Below are positions 60,401 through 64,000 of a stretch of DNA of 64,000 bases, in pieces. Where the stretch lies: contig JASANC010003701.1 of assembly GCA_030248135.1 (NCBI GenBank), positions 1 to 64,000 of the forward strand, given 5' to 3'. The stretch's first letter is position 1; each line of letters starts with the position of its first letter. The notes under the pieces were generated by a model that was not told the origin of the DNA, made no database searches, and saw only the letters and a list, made by a program, of their open reading frames with translations. The position numbers were made by a program, and so were the translations under genes. This stretch comes from Theristus sp. LFF4_11. Lineage: Eukaryota > Nematoda > Chromadorea > Monhysterida > Xyalidae.

Positions 60401-63400
60401 CACCCATCATCAAAAACCATGCCATCATTTGTGCGTTTCATTTTCGCAAACACGTTTTCAGGAGGAACCACTGTCGCATGAGTTACGTCCGTCGCCGGTG
60501 TTGCTGAAAACAATGGACTATTTGATCGAGAACATCGCCGTGAAAATGCCGCCTGTGGCCGATACCTCTGCCGTCAGTCACTGGTACGACTTTCTCTGGA
60601 ATCGCACGCGTGCTATCAGAAAGGTTCGTCTCGTTACTATTGAATGATTTGGTGTGTTACTTCGATAACAGGGTGGTTTCCTTGGATTCAAAGCTGTGGT
60701 TGGTTTGATATCTTCACTTCGTTTATGTGTGTGCGGTGGGAGAGGTGCGACTTATCAGTTTGAGATCGAGGAATTTAGTGAATCGCCAAGTTCAGCCACC
60801 ACAAGTTCGGCGGTTGTTCGTTTTTTCCAGGACATCACGCAGCAGCAGATTATTGACGCGACCGCGGTGCACCTGGTGGAGTGCTGTGCGCGGCTGCACA
60901 TCTTCAGCGCCTATTACCTCTGTGAACTGGATCGAGCGTCGTTTGATCAACGAATGAACACCGGTGCGTTGGCGAGGCGTGTGGCATTTTGGTGGTGTTG
61001 GATAAGCCAGAAAACCTCAGGCTTTGCAAAATACACATTTGGTCTTGTGAACGCAGAAAACCTGGTGAAGTCACTGCAAACTCTGCGCTATTTGTACGAC
61101 GACCTTCACGCGAAAGGGGTCGCATGCGAGAACGAGGCCGAGTTCCGGGCGTACGACATCATGCTCAATTTGGCCGATTCAAACATACTCCGGTTGGTGT
61201 CACCTGGTGAATTCGTTCAATTTTTAATATGAAAACTGTAATAATCGACACAATTGAGAGGACTCCAATGAACGTGAAATTTATGTGTAAACATTGTGGC
61301 TTTGTTTGTTCACAAATATTCACAATTGTTATTGTTTTGCTACCAGGCAAGTGTTGGCTTACCGCTGGCAGATCCGCCAATCAGCGCCGGTGCGCTTGGC
61401 CGTCCAATTGTTCGTCGCCAATCAGAACTGTAATTACGTGCGATTCTTCAAGTTGGCACGACAGAAGTGCGACTTTCTGCAGATGGCGCTGTTGCATCGG
61501 TTAGATAAGTGCAATGGCTTGCACAGTGCAATCTTCAACCGAGTGGCTTTTGAAAATTTTGTTTTTCTACTGGTCATCGGATTCAATGCACGGACAGATC
61601 GGAAGCCAGTTTTATATTTTTGCAGTAAAATTCAAAACTTACCGACGTGACCCGCGTCCCTGAAGTACGGCAGCGCCGCGTCACTTGGCTAGTTTTGAAT
61701 TTCGACATCCAACATGAAACCAATTTCCTTTTGCACGTGTACAAACGCACTGAGCCGCACAACCAAATGGATCTGTGCAGTATGCTCATAATGCTCACAT
61801 TTGCAGCCATTTCACGGCCATGCGCACACGGGCGCTCCGCGTGACGTGCGCCGCGTACGGAAGGAGCCGCTATTCGATCGAGGAGCTCGTTCGAATGCTG
61901 CTGTTTAACGACAACGACGAAGCGATCGAGTTCTGCCGTCTGTTCGGCCTGAGCGTCATCACCAACGACGGCCTGTTCGTCATCTTGGACAAGGCTGCGA
62001 TGCTGTTGGAGCCGGAGCAGCCGATTCGCGTGATACGATTCAGTGGGGACGCGCTCGACGGCAGAATGGTCCGGTGGAGCAGTGGGTATTGGGGTGCTTG
62101 CTGGTGGTTGTCTTGTATCGATTTTGACTGCAGAGCAGAAGAAACAGCTCGCATCGACACCGAGTTTGCGTGGGCTGGGCTCATTTGTGCCATATTATTT
62201 GACCGCCTCGGACGCTGGTGCACTGCTGATGATGTGCATTTTGACTGTGCCACGCGCTTAATGGTCGTGATGGCATGAAGCTGCCAATCAGTTTTCATTC
62301 GTCATCTTTATATAGCAGCTCGCTGAACCGTTTGTGAACGAAAGCGCGTTGAACCACATCTATTCGAGAAAACCGTGCACCCGAATCAAAAAAACGTCAA
62401 TGAATCTACCAGTGTGCATCAAAATATTGGTGTTTTTTTTGCAGATCATCTCAAACGGTTCGGATGTAGCGCAGCTACTGCAGGGTGCCTCGCCGCCTCG
62501 TTTCATGAACACAAGCGAACACTCAGCGCCAACGAACAGTTTCGATGAGAACGGCGTTTACGTGGACGATTTGGTGATTCGTCCGTATCTGGAGAATTTG
62601 AATCTGGAGATTGGTCCAGATGATGAGAGACAACGGCAAGCTTCGCCCGTAATGCGGCAATTGGTCTGTCTGTTTTCAGGCTTGTGACGCGAGTTATCAG
62701 TTTTGTTTTTCATGTGTTATCAGCGTTTTCAAAATTTTGGTTTTGGAGGTGGGTCAAAAACGTCTGTCACACAACCACCAATGGGCTATGTGTACGGCTA
62801 GGTATTCTGCATCTGCAGTGTGCACTGTGCACATTCATTTTCAGTCGAAAATACGTGCTTTTCCTTTCCTTGAGCATCTTCTGAAGTGCACGTCTTAGTC
62901 ACAATAGCGGACATTCTCATATTTTTTTAGGATCCAAACGACGAATTAGCAATGCGCCGAATGCAGGCGAATTTGGCACAGTCGACCTTCGAGGCGGCAT
63001 TGTCGTCTTCAATGGCCACGGTCGCTCAGCAAAGCGTGATGCAAGAGATTTCAATGAAACTGCTTTATGAAGTGATCCACTCTGCCACGGAATCACCAAT
63101 TCAGAGTGTCGCTCACGCCGTGCACCAGGTGATCCATTACTCCACCTTGTGTAAAGCGCTGATTGGTTGGTGGATTTGAATGTGCTTTGCTGATTGGTCA
63201 GAACTGATTGTGAACAGCCAATCACCGTCAGGCTGTAAGCTGTGAATACAGTTGTGATTGGTTGCATTTTCGGTGACTTTTGTTGCAGGATGAGACCACG
63301 AAAGCAGCGGAGCGTCGTCGCCAGCAGCAGCGTTCGGCGTTTGAGCAAATGATCGCCGAAATTAGTGTGGACACGTTGAGGTGGCTGTGCACGGAACAGC

Positions 63401-63895
63401 TGAACGCACTGATTGCTACGGTCGCTCGGGCAGAGCATCAGTTGGCCGGCGAGAGGCTGAAACGCAAACAAGTAGAAGTGCGTGTGTTTTATGACAAGTT
63501 ATCCAGCTCACAATTTGTTTACAGTTCAGTTAATTTGGCCGGGCCGGGCCGAAATGCAAATTGGTTGACATGTCTTAAACTAACCAAGTGGCTATTTCAT
63601 TTGAATTTTGAATTTGAACTCCAACATCAGCCAAATCAACTCAAATCAAATCAAAAAATCAACAAAAACAATCAACGGGGGAACCGCTGTTATCACCTGA
63701 ACGGTTTTATTTCTGCTCCCAGGAATGGGCAACAGAATTCAGTGGCGAGTTCGTAGAGTGTTTCATCGAGTGGCACACGCGCGCGCTGTGCAACGAGCAA
63801 TACACGCTCGGGGTGACGCACGTCAAAGAGCGACTCGCCGTCGTTGCTGCCAGACTGAAAATGGCTGCGGTGCGCACGTGCTTCAATAAATGGAG
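57428..63895 (+). CDS. MCM3AP: GANP/Sac3-like mRNA export factor, 3' end beyond window
   Basis: Fourteen exons read: 57428-57551, 57779-58669, 59089-59438, 59552-59707, 59838-59990, 60462-60623, 60831-60963, 61057-61192, 61347-61499, 61807-62068, 62445-62663, 62931-63128, 63289-63477, 63723-63895; more must follow. Residues 1-340 are an FG-rich, nucleoporin-like region (FGGFG, VFGGGGG, LFGAS, SFG). The Sac3 domain (about 511-840) has [72 protein letters not shown] and [12 protein letters not shown]. Later exons match the helical, charged GANP region. This scaffold of the TREX-2 complex links transcription with mRNA export at the nuclear pore. Odd points: a possible GC donor after exon 5, a duplicated 14-residue motif in exon 2, and an uncertain exon 2/3 junction. 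Confidence 0.92.
58423..58572 (+). repeat. Duplicated 14-residue motif [14 protein letters not shown]
   Basis: Copies at 58423-58464 and 58531-58572, 108 bp apart in exon 2 of the GANP-like gene. The proteins are identical at all 14 positions while five codons differ at the third base only. Confidence 0.9.
60292..60387. repeat. 96-bp hairpin MITE with CATTCATGAAGCAG arms
   Basis: Arms of 33 bp (TAAAGTGGCATTCATGAAGC… and its near-complement ending …CCCCTTTA) with about 30 bp between them, in intron 5 of the GANP-like gene. Arm-like fragments occur near 3940-3972 and 43566-43590. Confidence 0.7.
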
Positions 63896-64000
63896 GTTCG
63901 TTGCGAGAGAATCGATTCAGGTTGTGTGGGAAAAAATTGGTAGAATAAATTTGGGTAGAAACGATTGGTTTGTGGTCGGTGTTGAGCTGTTGACACACGA

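Overview
This is a eukaryotic, animal-type window. Genes are split by many short GT-AG introns. Clear orthologues of animal proteins are present: O-GlcNAc transferase, tubulin cofactor A, RNA polymerase I/III subunit AC19 and a GANP/Sac3 protein. A nematode or close relative is the best guess, because of a divergent PP1-like phosphatase, secreted SxxK hydrolases, four-helix tails of LAPTM/DUF7027 type and a possible leader trans-splice acceptor. The species is not established. Exon borders were read by eye from splice signals, reading phase and protein family conservation. Every model given with full exon coordinates closes in frame, except that one border of the transporter is unresolved and the last gene runs off the window.

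Layout. 1-4,345 is a pile of transposons: a fold-back element, a self-nested hAT-like element, degenerate telomere-like repeats and a G-tract MITE. 4.7-22.2 kb holds five plus-strand genes for membrane or secreted proteins: a one-helix Ser-rich protein, a Cys-rich secreted protein with a Gly/Arg tail, a two-helix protein, a secreted serine-beta-lactamase-like protein with very long Asn and Thr tracts, and a small Cys-rich secreted protein. A mariner-type fold-back element and four copies of a TA-flanked MITE are scattered among them. 24.0-35.9 kb is a complete 22-exon O-GlcNAc transferase on the minus strand with a tRNA-derived SINE in intron 1. 36.3-38.7 kb is a SINE scrap, a hAT scrap and a non-autonomous Helitron that swallowed a second G-tract MITE.

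39.0-42.0 kb carries TBCA and a RING-like zinc-finger gene on the minus strand. The latter is head-to-head with a plus-strand PPP-family phosphatase (42.4-45.5 kb) that has lost key metal-binding residues. 46.4-51.7 kb is a divergent SLC6-fold membrane protein that continues in frame into a four-helix module. It converges on RPAC2/AC19 (52.0-52.6 kb). A 1.5 kb TA-flanked element and a three-level hAT nest fill 52.6-57.2 kb. A GANP/Sac3-like mRNA-export gene starts at 57.4 kb and leaves the right edge.

The genes do not form one pathway. The most unusual items are the SLC6 plus four-helix fusion, the pseudophosphatase, the Asn/Thr-expanded beta-lactamase-like protein, an intron bracketed by inverted repeats, and a transposon record with exact target-site duplications in several families.
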